DNA from: Gautieria morchelliformis
Lineage: Eukaryota; Basidiomycota; Agaricomycetes; Gomphales; Gomphaceae
DNA: 64,000 bases
Assembly (NCBI GenBank): GCA_015179125.1
Contig: WHVA01000204.1
Coordinates: 119,006 to 183,005, forward strand
Reading direction: 5' to 3'
In this document: in pieces, positions 31,200 through 42,844 of the stretch
How the letters are laid out: the number at the start of each line of letters is the position of its first letter
Numbering within the stretch: position 1 is the first letter of the stretch
Position numbers and translations under genes: made by a program
Notes under the pieces: model-generated
What the model was told of the DNA's origin: nothing
What the model saw: only the letters and a program-made list of their open reading frames with translations
The model's database searches: none

Positions 31200-33480
31200 G
31201 GGCGTGCAATTGTCGCCTGCGAAACTACAAGGGCGGCCAGGTTAAGTATTTCGCGAGTAGAGACCGTCACAAAGATACGTCGGGCCACAGCAGGATTTCA
31301 GAGCGCGGGTACGCAAGTACGCGGCGCGGGTCTGGTACTGCGACCATCCTCGTCATCCAGATCATTGCTAGTGCTGCGGTCTGATACGGAGGCGCCTCTC
31401 CAAGCGACCGTGTGCCTGGGTCAGCTGGATGGTTCAGATAGAGGAAGTAGCAGTCCGACCAGGGCGATGCGAGACAATGGGAGAGAACCTCAGATTCTAG
31501 GGGGATCGATAAGTTGGAGCCCAAGCGGCAAGCTTCGAAGACAAAGCAAGGGGAACAGGAAGGGGCCGGGCCGGTGCATCTGCGTTCTTTGCGTTCCTTT
31601 CCTCTCACTCTTTCTCCCCATGGTCCCTTTTGCATTTCCTTTGGTGACCCTCTTTGGATTCTCTTTGCAATGCGTATCTTATTCGGGTGTTGTTTTGTCG
31701 CGTCCAATTCAACATGTGTGCGATGGCTGGTTGAGATGTGTTCCTTGGTGAGTCTTGACGCATGTCTCCAAGTTCTGGTATCGTCCAGCGCCACCTATGT
31801 GCTGCGCGACGGGAAGTTGTGCTGTGAATGTGCGCTACTCAGCGTGATAATCAGGACGTAACAGCAGAGTTCAGCGACGTTTTGGGTCACCCTGCAGACG
31901 TGTATGACAGACTGAGCATCGACGCGATGCGGGTGTATTTGGAGACAAGCGTTGGTGGGGGTCTTCGGCATGAATGGTATGCGGACAAGGTAAAGTTGTG
32001 GAAGGGGGACTGAGTGTCACTGATTCTTCTGAGCTCCGTAGCCAAGCGACGGCCAACAAGCTAAGCGGTAAGCAACGTTGTTCTGCTCCGGATGCGAGTC
32101 CGCATGGTCAACGCGCTGAACGCTTCAAGTAATGCAGGGTGAACGCACGCATATTATAGCACCATCGTACCTCGAGTGCATCCTGGTTCCTTATCTGGCG
32201 ATTCCCACAGCCCTCAGCATACAATGTCTTCTCTATTCAACGCACACCCACCACCATAGCGCACACAGAATTGAGCTCAATGTTTGCTTTGTTCCATGAG
32301 TATCATCCTATGGCTTTCTTGTGGCTTGTATGTTGGTCCACCGCTTACGAGTCCCTATCAATAGGCGATGCAGAATGGGTCGCGTTGGTTCAACTAGGCC
32401 GTGAGCGTGTGATGGTTTTGATTCAGGACTCCGCAGGCCGCCGTGCGCATGCACCGTCAGCCAGAAGAGGGTTGCACATCCAATGTACTGTCAATGTCCT
32501 GCCTGCCCGTGTGGTGCGTTGTCTGTCAATGGTCAGCACCATCAATGTTCTTCGTAAACCATCGTCAGTACTGGGTGACCTTAAATCCCCACTCCGACGC
32601 TTCAAACTCCGACGCACCCCTCACCACCCACAAGGCTTCGTGTACATGAGTAATTAGAAAAATACCAATTACAGTAAGAGATTAAAAAAATTATTGAGCG
32701 TAAATTTTACTGTTTCTCCCGGGCGCACGAAGAGTATATGTGTACCGTGAATTTCATGTACCAACAATTAAAATGCCACATTGAGGTATAAAAGAAAGTA
32801 GAGAAAAAGCCAATAGGGCCAGTGAACCATTTACAAAAATAAATGCAAGTGCAATGAATACATCTGCGCTGAGCAGAACCCCAACCCACGCCCATCCTGA
32901 CACACACTTAACAATTCAACCACTGCACCAAGTCGACTTTATACCAAAACATACCCTTTAAACATTATATATTCATATATGAGACGCTTATTGTTACAAT
33001 AAATGTAACATGTTTTAATCTTTCAGAATGTTTCTGAGGCATTTTATTGCCATTATATTATGTTTTTCTTTATAAATAAACTTCATTGTGATGTGGAGAA
33101 CTTACGCGAGCGTGTGCGTCGGAGTCCCAAGCGTCGCGTCGGGGTGGGGATTTAAGACTTTCCGTCAGTACTCCTCACAGATCAAGGTTCTTCAGTATAC
33201 CGACCCTTACATAATTCACCGGTGCGTACTAAGGTTACATCGCCACGTGTGATGAATCGCAACCGAATCGAGGGTAATGCGGCACCGCGCGCTGCCGGGA
33301 GCCGAGAATAGAAACAGGGGGCTGGATTCGAAGATCGGAGCAAGCGTACGCTTTTCGGATGGCAAGCTTCGGGGCTTCTGCTTCCTAAGCCGATGCGTGC
33401 CTTGTGGCGTTGGCAGCGAAGTGGTCTGCGCGCTTGACGTGAATCGAGCCTAAAGAGGTATACCCTATCAATCCATTTCA
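31200..33480. repeat. Repeat blocks Z, Y, X in segmental duplication unit 1
   Basis: Z (about 31267-31800), Y (about 31800-32580) and X (about 33180-33480). Near-identical to 43809-45440 up to about 32430; the reverse complement of 6360-7566. A unique AT-rich insert at 32640-33110 separates Y from X here. Long open frames occur on both strands but overlap one another, so none is called. Confidence 0.75.
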
Positions 33481-33489
33481 TCGCCGATC

Positions 33490-34395
33490 GATCACGTGCA
33501 CCGTAGTGAGAACCAGGATATGGTGTACGTGCATCGTACTGAGAGGCGGCGTATGGTGCCGGTTCACCGTACGAGTGAAGGCGGGATACGGTGCACCTGC
33601 GTAAGGAGTCGGTCACTGCGCGTATGTGGATATATACCGAGAGCGCTCACCACTCTACTTGCCACACGCCGATCAGGGCAGAGATTGATGAGCGTGGCGT
33701 GATCGTGATCACGTGGCGCGTGCCTGATCGGGGTCGTACCACCCGTGCGCAAATGGCGATTCTCAATAGCCGTCTAGTCTTCCTATCCACCCTCCGACCC
33801 TAGATTATCTCTGTCCTGGGGCTCTTCGTCCACCTTCCACTGTTGTTCCCTCTCCCCACTTTCGGCCCCTGGTAGTGTGCGTGTGCGAGTTTGTTCTGCC
33901 TAGGCTGGTACTGTCTGCCTCTTGGAACTCCACCGGTCCTGTTGTTCCTTCGTTCTTCTTTCCTTCCTGTCTCCCTCCATTCCTCTTCCCGTTCTGCCTC
34001 CTACCCCACCCTGTGTGAGTCTGAGGTATGCGGCCGTGGCGTGGCTAGTGTTGAGCGTAAACAGCTTGCGTTCGACACATGCTTGGAGGGAGGCCTTCGG
34101 TGAGACGGCTAGCTTATATTTGAAGTGTTCGACCCTCCCTCATATTCTCGAGTTGACCTTGTCCACGACCTTCTGGTCAACGTAAGCGTAGCATTGACGG
34201 AAGGAAAGATGGGGAAAACCCCAGAAAGTCCCTCGACGCTTACGTCCAAGACAGAATAATTCTTGAAATGCAGGGCAATGCAATCTACCGTGGAGTTACC
34301 GAAGCCAACCAACCAGCCCGCTCTCCGTCGGCTGCTCTTGCCGCTCCCGACCTTGCCAACACACATTTCCGCCAGTCCCGCCTCTTCCACCCCAT
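33490..34395 (+). repeat. Dispersed repeat block W, copy 2
   Basis: Reverse complement of about 9740-10640. It ends abruptly at about 34395-34440, where Gypsy gag sequence begins. Confidence 0.8.
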
Positions 34396-34436
34396 CTCAT
34401 ACTCTTCAGTTCGCGCCTCTTCTCTCCTCGGTTCTT

Positions 34437-34722
34437 GGGCCATTGGCCCCGCGTCTAATTTGGTCGTGATGACGTGCAGCAAGTTTGCTATCTCCTCGTT
34501 CTTTGCTCGGCTCACCCGGAGCTCTTCTTCAATATTCCGGATCCGTTCGGACTGATCCATCATCACGGAATTTGAAGGGATGCTCGGGGTTGGTGCCGAG
34601 GCCAAAGGGACGACTTCGAAGGAGGGGGTGTTGGGCGCCATATGCTCCGAGGGCATTCCGAAATCCAACTCGGAATCACTAAGGCCGAAATTGCCTATGG
34701 CTTTACTGTGCGGCCCAACCAC
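34437..34722 (-). pseudogene. Gypsy gag N-terminal fragment
   Basis: The minus-strand frame from 34722 reads through DQSERIRNIEEELRVSRAK and ANLLHVITTKLD. This parallels the gag start of the intact Gypsy (MDPDDRLRNMEEEL...AILAKLD). It is cut at the W block. Confidence 0.7.
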
Positions 34723-34749
34723 CGGTCCTTGGAGAAGAACTTTTCCTGC

Positions 34750-35153
34750 TGTGAGGGCAACTCTCCCTGGGCAGCGGACTCATGCGGCCTGGTAGAGGAG
34801 GATCCAAAGATATGAATAAAAGCTACCTAGACAACATACAACTCACCTGGTAGAGGAGGATCCAAAGAGGAAAAGCTAAGGACCTCCGCTACCAGTGCGC
34901 TACCTATATACCTCATACCCCTGATCGAAGTCAGGGATGCCCGCTCCACTCCTGACACACATCCACGCCTCCGCGGCCCTCGCCTACTACATGCGTCTCA
35001 ACCCACTGCCTTGGCACCATTTGGGGACGGTTCCCGAAGCCAAGGCTTTGGAAGCTTGGCCAGGCCCTCGGGTTGTGTTCGGGTTGGACCCGGATCTCGG
35101 GTCAGAGCCGAAGCCGAGGATAGAAATATCCTCAGGAGGGGGTTCCCCTGACA
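34750..35153 (-). mobile_element. LTR of a second Gypsy lineage
   Basis: 404 bp, TGTGAGGGCAACTC...CCCCTGACA on the plus strand, with the same layout as the intact element's LTR: same ends and a repeated GGTAGAGGAGGATCCAAAG in place of CTGACAAGGGGAAATCCAAAG. It lies directly upstream of the gag fragment in minus orientation, so it is the 5' LTR of a truncated copy. Confidence 0.85.
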
Positions 35154-35286
35154 CTCCTCTGGTCTTGTGACAAGGAGCATGGCCATTGAATATACCTCAA
35201 CGCCGCAAACCGGTTATCACCACAGTACCAGGCTCAAGTTCATTGGGGATGCAACACATCCATTGTCCTTTCCAACCCAAACATAG

Positions 35287-35990
35287 CAACATATCATGTC
35301 GATTATTTCAAGTGTGTTCATGGCCTGACACACATCATGTCAATTATTTCAAGCTCACGGTTGAAATGTATCTTGTCGATTATTTCAAGCATGCTCAGGG
35401 CTGACACGCATCAAGTCAACTATTTCAGGCCCTCACATCATGTCAACTATTCCAAGCTCACGGCTGACATGTCAATTATTTCAAGCTCACGGCTGACGTG
35501 CATCATGTCGATTATTTCAAGTGCACCTACGCATCATGTCAAATATTTCAGGCCCACACATCATGTCAATTATTTCAAGCTCATGGCTGACTGCATCATG
35601 TCGATTATTTCAAGTGCGCCTACACATCATGTCAAATATTTCAGGCCCACACATCATGTCAATTATTTCAAGCTCATGGCTGACGTGCCTCATGTCGATT
35701 ATTGTTGGAATATGAATGATGTCATGTTGACGTCATTTACACGAAAACGGTTCATTAGTTTTCTACGTGTTGTACACTAGCTCCTTACGCAGTTGTAACC
35801 TGCTATCATCTTGCCTGATTCTCTAACAATTATTTCAAGTGTGCCTACACATCATGTCAATTATTCCAAGCTCGTGGCTGACGTGCATCATGTTGATTAT
35901 TTCAAGCGCACTCACGGCTGACACGCATCATGTTGATTATTTATAGCGCACTCACAGCCTGACACACATCATGTTCATTATTTCTAGTGT
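35287..35990. repeat. Irregular satellite of CATCATGTCAATTATTTCAAG units
   Basis: More than a dozen imperfect copies at variable spacing (about 25-42 bp), alternating with CTCACGGCTGACG-type linkers. A longer composite unit recurs at 35500-35690. The array is interrupted by a 126-bp solo LTR. Confidence 0.9.
35703..35828. mobile_element. 126-bp solo LTR (miniature LTR element) inside the satellite
   Basis: Starts TGTTGGAATATGAATG, ends CTCTAACA, and is flanked by a perfect 5-bp duplication ATTAT (35698-35702 and 35829-35833). The satellite resumes on both sides. The size and TG...CA ends fit TRIM/SMART-type miniature retroelements. Confidence 0.8.
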
Positions 35991-35999
35991 GTGGCAATG

Positions 36000-37320
36000 A
36001 TTTTGAGATTACTCTCAAGCCTTGTATAAAAGAAAGACAACACAGAAAGGATATACAGTAACAGTATATAACAGCGGTAAATCCTCTGTGCAATCATTGG
36101 TGAAGCATCCATCACCCACATGCGAACTTTACACAGAGACGGACGCCGGAATGGCCTGCGTGATGGCCTGCGCGAAACGACCGAGCGCTAATGGAGGAAG
36201 TATCCGAGCACTATCCTGGATACGCCGGTCCCCGACTCTCCCCGAAGGAGAGGGAGGGTTTGCACGAGCCTGAATAACCGTGATCACGGTTATGCGTATG
36301 AATTCGTATTGATTTAATTGGATGGGCCTTCCTACCGGTTTTTTCCGAGGTTGTCACTCTGTTTAGGGGGGGGGGGTGGTTTCTCCGTGTCTCATGGGGT
36401 GTCGCGCTCTTTTGTCATCCCCTCCCTACCCATCCTCCCTTTGCAGAGTGGGTATTCCATATTTCGCTGCGTTTTCCGGCCTGCTGGGGGGATCCTCTTC
36501 AACCTTTTTTGGTTTTCTGCCCTGCATTCGTTTATCAACACGCCTACGCCAATAGTCATGTGCCTGTAAGGCTCTTGATATTGCATCCCTGATCGATGTC
36601 GTATACACGCCGGATTATTATTTTCTTTTTTACCTATTCCTACCCTCGTGGTTTCCATCTCACATAACGCTGTTCGAAGTCAGACCCACCTCACAGTCCT
36701 GACGTTTCCGTCCTCTACCACACGGTGTCGACGTCTGGCTCACCGCGGTATGACGCTGTGTCGTCGAGCTCCTTTCACCTGGTTCCACTGTCTAAACCTT
36801 ACGCGTCTGCTTGTCTGCTTGTGCTTCCACCAGGTAGATGACTGCAGTGACTGGTATCTTTGCCCATACTGTAGCTGAAGCGACGCTATCGTACCTTCAG
36901 CTCCTTGAGCGCCAGCTCAGTCTGGAACTTACCTCGCGCTCTGAACCATGTTGTTAGCATGGGGTTGCACTTGTGTACTTATCTAGGGGTTCCTTCGTGG
37001 CGACCAGTGGCTTCACCCAACATCAGGAAAAACGGGGGGTGTTATGGAATGGTACGTACCCTACGTAGCACCTGTAGGCCTGTAGGTTCCCCCCCTATTA
37101 CAACGTGCTCCGTAGTGCGGGCCCGATTCTGTAGTGTGCCGTAGAACCACGTAGCCGCGCGCGGTGACTACAGCACACTACACCAGTCATACATAATGCC
37201 GTCCTGTGTCTACGGTGGGCGACGTGGGTGAGATGTAATGCGCGTTCAGGGTTCGGGAGGCATTAGGGCATAACATCAATTCATAGTCAGATATTCGGTC
37301 TATATACACGGGGTTTAAGT
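36000..37320. other. No gene recognised
   Basis: Holds a run of ten G at about 36367-36376 and a TGTTATGGAATGGTACGTACC-like stretch at about 37038 that might be an LTR edge. ORFs here are short and unsupported. Confidence 0.4.
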
Positions 37321-37326
37321 TGTTAT

Positions 37327-39684
37327 TTATTCTTCGTCGGAAGCGTCGCGGATGGCCGCAGCCGCTCGTGCGAGCTTTGCATTCTCGAAACGCGTCTTCG
37401 CGCGTTCCGGAACATCGTGGAACCCTGCCCTGGAACTGTGAGGCGTTCATGTCAGTGAGATTTCGAATGTAAGGATATAAGAGTATAAGAGTGTAACGCA
37501 CCGCCCAAAACTGTACAGACGCTGTTGGTGACGGGCCAGAGCTTGGGCGGTTCGTGTGCTGAAGTGGCGCCATTGCTCCAAGCCATCGAGATGACGCTTG
37601 TACACGTCATGGTAGTCTACCTCGCTGAATTGGGATCCACTGACAAGAAACCCGGATGCCCACTGTTTGATCGCGTACACCACCTACAGATTTCGTGAAT
37701 TGCAAGGGCTTAGACAGAGTGGCAGTGACCTACCGCAGTGAAAACAAGCGCAATCACAGGGTCCGGGATGGGGTTGAACGCGCTGCCAAATACTATGCCG
37801 TAGGATTTTTTTTTTTTTGCTGAACCATTGGGGATTGATAACATCCTGAAGGATGGGATGCTCATAGATGCCCATGCTTGTGACTACGTCCTGTGGGCGC
37901 ATTGATAGGTAGCAGTAGGATAGAGCGTGGTTACGCACCTCGAAGATGTACCCGTCGTCTTCTAAGAGCTTCCCAGCAAGTTCTTTGTTGGCTTGAATCA
38001 CATAGTCTTTATTGGTGGTTTTAAACCCATAATGACTCGCCACTCGTTCCACTACCTTGTCTTTGACACGCCCTCGGATCGTTGAAACGCGCTCCACAAT
38101 CTGTAGTGTTTGGCTACATTAGTGTCAGAGTTACCACGGGTCTGGTGCTCACCAGACGTGTGTGGGCGGCGCTCATCTCGTATTTGACAGCTTTGTGCTC
38201 ACATGCGTTGTCCCAGCATGCTGTGGCCCAGGTCTCAACGTCGACATCCTGTTCCTCTGGGAACGCGTACTCTGTACACACTCGAACCTGGAATTCGGCC
38301 TGCGCCAGTTTCAAGACACCTTGCTCCAAACCCTCGTAATCCGATGCCCTAGGGCGGGCTCGTCCTTTACAGTCACATTGACGCTTGGGTTGGCGTTCGG
38401 CAGGTGTGTCTTCTTCCACAGGATCATCCGCTTGGTTCCCTGGTGTCTCTGACTCTGGGTCGGAGTTGGGGGACATCGTTCGAGGTCGTTTGAGACCTCG
38501 AGCGGGGGCAGTATCCTGCACAAGTCCAGGTTAGTCCAGTGACCATCTTATCAACCAATTAGTTACTTCTTCACTGCTGCTGTCCTCTAGGGAGACCAGG
38601 GATTTTCGGTGAGTAATGGCTGTCGTCTCTCGAAAGGCACCCAGCGTGTCAGGGACAACTTGGCGCTGACTGGACGAGATTGACGAGCTGGCCACAATAG
38701 AGTGCTGGGATTTTCGGTGAGTGATGGCTGTCGCCTCTCGAAAGCCACTCGGCGGGTCAGGGACAACCTTGCGCTGACCGGACGAGATTGACGAGCCAGC
38801 CGCAGTAGAGTGCTGGCTCACATGTGGAAGAGTGGGGTGCGCAATGCCCGTTTTCTCTCTCGAGCTTCCCCGTGGGCCAGGGGATGATCGTGTCGCTGTC
38901 CCCGCAGGGACAGTGACACGATCACACTGACTGGAGGGGATTGGTGAGCTGGCCGCAATTGTGTGCTGGCTCCCATGGCGTTGAGTCGGGCGTGCTCTTT
39001 CAAAGTCGCGAGGGGCAGTGAACTGCAAGGGAGATGAAAGATCCACTCAGTGGAATCATAAGACGGGGCATACTTCGCTCTCCAGGGCTGCTTCACGTGC
39101 GGACATGGGCCCTATGACGAGGCATTTTCCTCATACCACGCACAATACAGCTGAGTGACAACATACCATTTTCCTCCATCTCCTCCTCATTGTCCTCTTC
39201 TCCAGTGGGATATTTGTCATTGTCCCCATCATCATTTGTCTCGTGGTCTTGGCAGTCACAGATAGGGCGAATGACATCTGGGAGCGGGGCCCGATGGGAC
39301 TGGTTAGGACTGATAGCGTCGTCGGCAGAGTGTTTTTGGGATCTGGGCTCTTTTTTGTTGTGTGCCGCTTGGGCCGCTTTCTTGCGTTGGTTGCGTTCCC
39401 TCCGTTCTTTTTCCTCAGCCAGTTGTTGTCCTGCAAGGGAAATGTACATAGTGAGCATTTTGAGCAAAGGGAAACATATGGTATTCGCGTCCTTTCTCTG
39501 TCAGTCCATCTTTGGTTTGGATGCGTTCACGGCTGCGAGAAGCCGGCCCAGCGAGTTTAGGTTGGGTCTTCGGTTTGGCAATCACATTGTTAGTAGATAT
39601 CTTGTGTTTCTGTTGTTGTATGAGATCAATTTCCTTGAGTGGACGTCGAGCTGGCATTGGTATGAGTGTGGTGGTTCGAGACAA
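37327..39684 (-). CDS. DUF6532-domain protein (basidiomycete-specific, function unknown)
   Basis: Proteins with this domain are numerous in Agaricomycetes and have no known role. The start at 39684 gives MSRTTTLIPMPARRPLKEID. A long low-complexity N-terminal region spread over several exons follows. It includes a lysine-rich coiled stretch (EEKERRERNQRKKAAQAAH) and a 108-bp tandem repeat at 38560-38810 coding SISS/QRxVVPD-type units. The DUF6532 core begins RPRASDYEGLEQGVLKLAQA, then RVCTEYAFP, RGRVKDKVVERVASHYGF, HPILQDVINPQWF, and after a T13 homopolymer FNPIPDPVIALVFTA, IKQWASGFLV and YHDVYKRHLDGLE. The C-terminus is RFENAKLARAAAAIRD, with the stop at 37327-37329. The homopolymer (37806-37818) shifts the frame by one; all else reads through. 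Exon borders are approximate. Confidence 0.75.
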
Positions 39685-39736
39685 AGAAACAACAAACTGG
39701 GGAGGCCGAAACCGGTCACATGTCTGGTGAACGGGG

Positions 39737-40352
39737 ATGCAAGCCCGGCTCCAATTTCAATGCGAAAACTTGCGAGTGTTGGCCATGCATGCGCGCCATG
39801 TGTTCCAATGTGGGGTGTGTCGCAGGGTCTTTTATTCTCGGAAGGCCCAGCGGCTTCATGTGGTCTATTCCCGTGAATGCCGGAAAGCCCTGGATAAGAA
39901 AAAGAACCGTTTGGGGATGGTACAGATGCGAACTGACCTTACCGCACCTCATGATGGCCTCTCCGATGATCCACCCATGGATTGGGAGGCAGATCTAGAT
40001 GCGGGTGGGCAGGCCGCCTTGCAAGAAGAGGCGCATGCGCACCATGAAAGCCGATGGGGGCATGGTGCTATGGGCGAAGCGCCGCTCAACACACCCTCTC
40101 CTCAGACACACCCCCAGAAGTCCGATGAACAGGTTAAGGAGGTCAGGGATGATGTTGATGAGCTGTTTCGCCGAGCTTTTGATGAGCCTGCGGGAACATC
40201 GTTCGGTACGCACCACATGGTGTTTGAGCAATTGCGACAGCAGCAGAAAGCTGGCAATTTTGGCATGTTCAGACCTTTCCTGGACCAACAGGAATGGGAA
40301 TTAGCTGACTGGCTGATGACAAGCGGCGCCAGTCAAACGAAGGTAGACCGCT
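39737..40352 (+). pseudogene. Plavaka-type (CMC superfamily) transposon protein, N-terminal fragment
   Basis: The start is uncertain. A C2HC zinc-finger-like start (FQCGVCRRVFYSRKAQRLH, then C) is followed by an acidic, low-complexity region. The conserved stretch FRPFLDQQEWELADWLMTSG then SQTKVD matches the usual N-terminal block of basidiomycete Plavaka ORFs. The catalytic domain is missing: similarity ends exactly at the 63-bp palindrome. It is divergent from the DUF6532 gene, only 52 bp away. Confidence 0.55.
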
Positions 40353-40415
40353 GTCACATTGGAGTGCAGCAGCCGTCAGCCTTGAAGGCTGACGGCTGCT
40401 GCACTCCAATGTGAC
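40353..40415. repeat. Perfect 63-bp palindrome (31-bp arms, 1-nt centre)
   Basis: The left arm 40353-40383 is GTCACATTGGAGTGCAGCAG..., the centre G is at 40384, and the right arm 40385-40415 is its exact reverse complement. It truncates the Plavaka frame. Confidence 0.97.
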
Positions 40416-40884
40416 TATTAGCCACGACTGCTCTTGTCTCAACATCACGTTCGTTGTTTGAACCACTGCCGCATGTCCCACGAAGAGCCACCAGTCACCA
40501 ACGCTGGCTAAACAGCGAAGTGGTTACATCATGGGATCATCCACATTGTGAAAAATGGATGATCATTCCCGTGTTTTTCGAAGGGGCTGCTTGTGGATGA
40601 CAGTAGGGCTTTGACCTGGACTACCTTAGGGCTGGGAATTTGACTCCAGTTGGCAACTATCTGCGAATGCCACGCCAACTCAGCCACGCGTACATATTGC
40701 GCCGATCCAGTGGATCGGCGCTAATTCTCGTCATCGACAGTTAGTGCGCATGTTAGTAAACTGTTTTCAATCTCCAAAGGGAGAGAGTCAGGGACTGAGG
40801 CGGCAGCCGCCGCCGCTACGATTTGATTCCGCATTTAGGCGTATTCTGAATTTACCGTGCGAACGCGGTAAATTCGGCGGAATA
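40416..40884. other. No gene recognised; small hairpins
   Basis: Contains GCGCCGATCCA-G-TGGATCGGCGC (40699-40721), an 11-bp-arm palindrome with a one-base centre, and GAATTTACCG...CGGTAAATTC (about 40850-40877). Confidence 0.7.
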
Positions 40885-41490
40885 ACGTTACTTATTCGAA
40901 ACACCGTATGTAGAATACATGTACATGAGAAAAGGAAACAAAAGAAGCTGTCTGGCACGTGGTGACAGCGGATGGTAATACTTGGCAGTGGCAACAGCAC
41001 AATGCAATAAAAACACCAGAGGGAAAAAGCATATGTGCTGTGCATGGATACGATCGAATACAGAGGGAGGGAGGGAGCTCAAATTAAAAACTATAAAATG
41101 GACTGTGTGTGAGCACGGCAGGCGAGCGGAACAGCAAGCATTACCTGTGCGAAGTGGGAGTGCGACGCAGGCGAGCGAGACTCACACAGGCAATGGAGGG
41201 GACACTAAATATGGTGGAGTCCCCCGCTGAGACACGCAGAGTAGTAGAGGAGAGGTGAAACAGACGGCGAGAAAAAACAGGAGGGTGACCCCGAACGGGG
41301 TCAGGTGCAACTAGTGTCTTGGGTCGGGCGGGCTTGGGCTCATCGAATTGCCGACCCCCCAGGATGAAAGGGGTCGGGCTGGGCTCATACTTTTAGGGCT
41401 ATATGTGATATCAACCCAAGTTAATTAAAGATACGACGACCGGGTTGAGCAGAAAACGTCTCCCGTGACATATTGGTTCAGGCACGCTGC
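40885..41490 (+). repeat. Segmental duplication unit 2, first part (partner 25990-26600)
   Basis: Direct near-identical copy that shows small indels in the GC-rich part. Its right edge, after GTGACATATTGGTTCA, differs from unit 1. Confidence 0.85.
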
Positions 41491-41802
41491 GCGTCGATGC
41501 AAGTCCCACCTCTCCACTCTTTTCCCGCAATGAGCCTGGGATCAATGATGTGCCACATCCCGGCCCCAGTACCAGCCCCTATAACCGAAACCCAACAGGG
41601 AAAAACCAATACCAGGACTGCCATGAGTTCTGAGTGCATTCAAACCTCATTTTACCCTAACCTTTTGCTTAGCTTCAAGCGATGATGCTCAACTACAAGA
41701 CGCTACTTCGGGAATACGACCGTCGTCGTGCACACTCTCAGCCAACTCCCTACCGAGCGCCAGTTGTCAATAAGGTGCTGTTTTATTTGGTTGTGTTAAT
41801 AA

Positions 41803-42438
41803 CGAGGGCCGTCGTGTGCCTGAGACGGAGTTCGTGTCGGAGGATGAAGCCCAACGGAAACGTGCTCAGCGGGTTCGTTTTTGGTCTGAAGACTCAGCTG
41901 GGCGACCAGGAGGGTCTGGGAGAAGGTTCGTCATCATGTATGTTTTATATGTGCCTTTGGCTCACGTTGTGCGTGTTGGATAGATTGATGATGAGGACAA
42001 AAAGACTATTCTTGCTGCAGTGAAGGACATGACGCGCTGGATTGACGCCAATGGACAGAGCGCCACCGCTGATGAACTAGAGGAGAAGTTATCCGGTGTG
42101 TTACTATCCCTGAGACCCACCGTTGTCCTTATCGCAGAGGTCCAAGCCATTGTGACCCCAACTACATCGAACTTGTACGCCGATGGTGCTGGCCCTGGAG
42201 AGGAAGACGAGAAGTTGACGGAGGACGATCGCACGACGAACTATATAGGCTACTACGACTTGGGCCTGAGGTGCAATAAGAGGTTGGGAACAATGGGGGG
42301 ATGTACTTACCAACCCCTTCCCTTCCCCGCATCATTGTTCCCGCCCCATTATTGCACTCCAGGCCCAACCCCAACCCAGCCACGGACCTGGGGAGGAAGA
42401 CGAGGAGTTGCCGGGGGACATCGCACGATGAACTATAG
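41803..42438 (+). pseudogene. KAR2: Relic of the 3' end of an ER Hsp70 (BiP/KAR2) gene, copy 2
   Basis: Same order of fragments as copy 1: SEDEAQRKR, FGLKTQLGDQEGLG, IDDEDKKTILAAVKDMTRW, SATADELEEKLS, then EVQAIVTPTTSNLYAD and GPGEEDEKL. The first HDEL (42232-42243) has lost its stop through an inserted TA. The second tail keeps HDEL-stop (42424-42438). The 5' part is shorter than in copy 1 because of a deletion near 41817. Both copies share the same tail duplication, so it predates the segmental duplication. Confidence 0.75.
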
Positions 42439-42844
42439 AGGCTACTATGACTTTCTCCCTTGTAGCATTTGTGGTAGACCTGTGCGATTCATGGTCAAAA
42501 TAGAAATCGTGGGTACAAGGAGCTATAACATTTGTCGTCTACTTATTTGTAATAGTTGGCTGAAAAATCAAACGTTTATGGCCACAGTATTTATGATTTG
42601 AGTTTTCTTGAATAGTCACATACTTATAAACCAGACAATGACGTTCCTTTCGAGCTGACAGCAATTTGAGTTGCTCCTGAAGGATACGTACCAGCACACG
42701 GCCATTTTGCCAGTGGCATCTGTCCCTGTGCTGTCTCATACAGCCTCCTGACACGGCATATGTTGCGATACGCCCATGCTCTTGGCTGCTCTTGGCCAAA
42801 CTCCACTTCTCAACGGAGTCGGTGCGAGGCATGCAACATCAACT

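Noticed and set aside
31267..31794. 175-codon ORF shared by the Z copies (minus strand; also 44412-43885)
   Set aside because: Identity follows from recent DNA duplication, the older copy at 7238 diverges after about 45 codons, and the opposite strand is equally open.
35287..35990. Regularly repeated units resembling a CRISPR array
   Set aside because: Spacing is irregular, units are imperfect and the 'spacers' repeat too; it is a eukaryotic satellite.
36367..36376. Telomere-like or G-quadruplex signal in the G10 run
   Set aside because: A single homopolymer without TTAGGG repeats; no telomeric array anywhere in the window.
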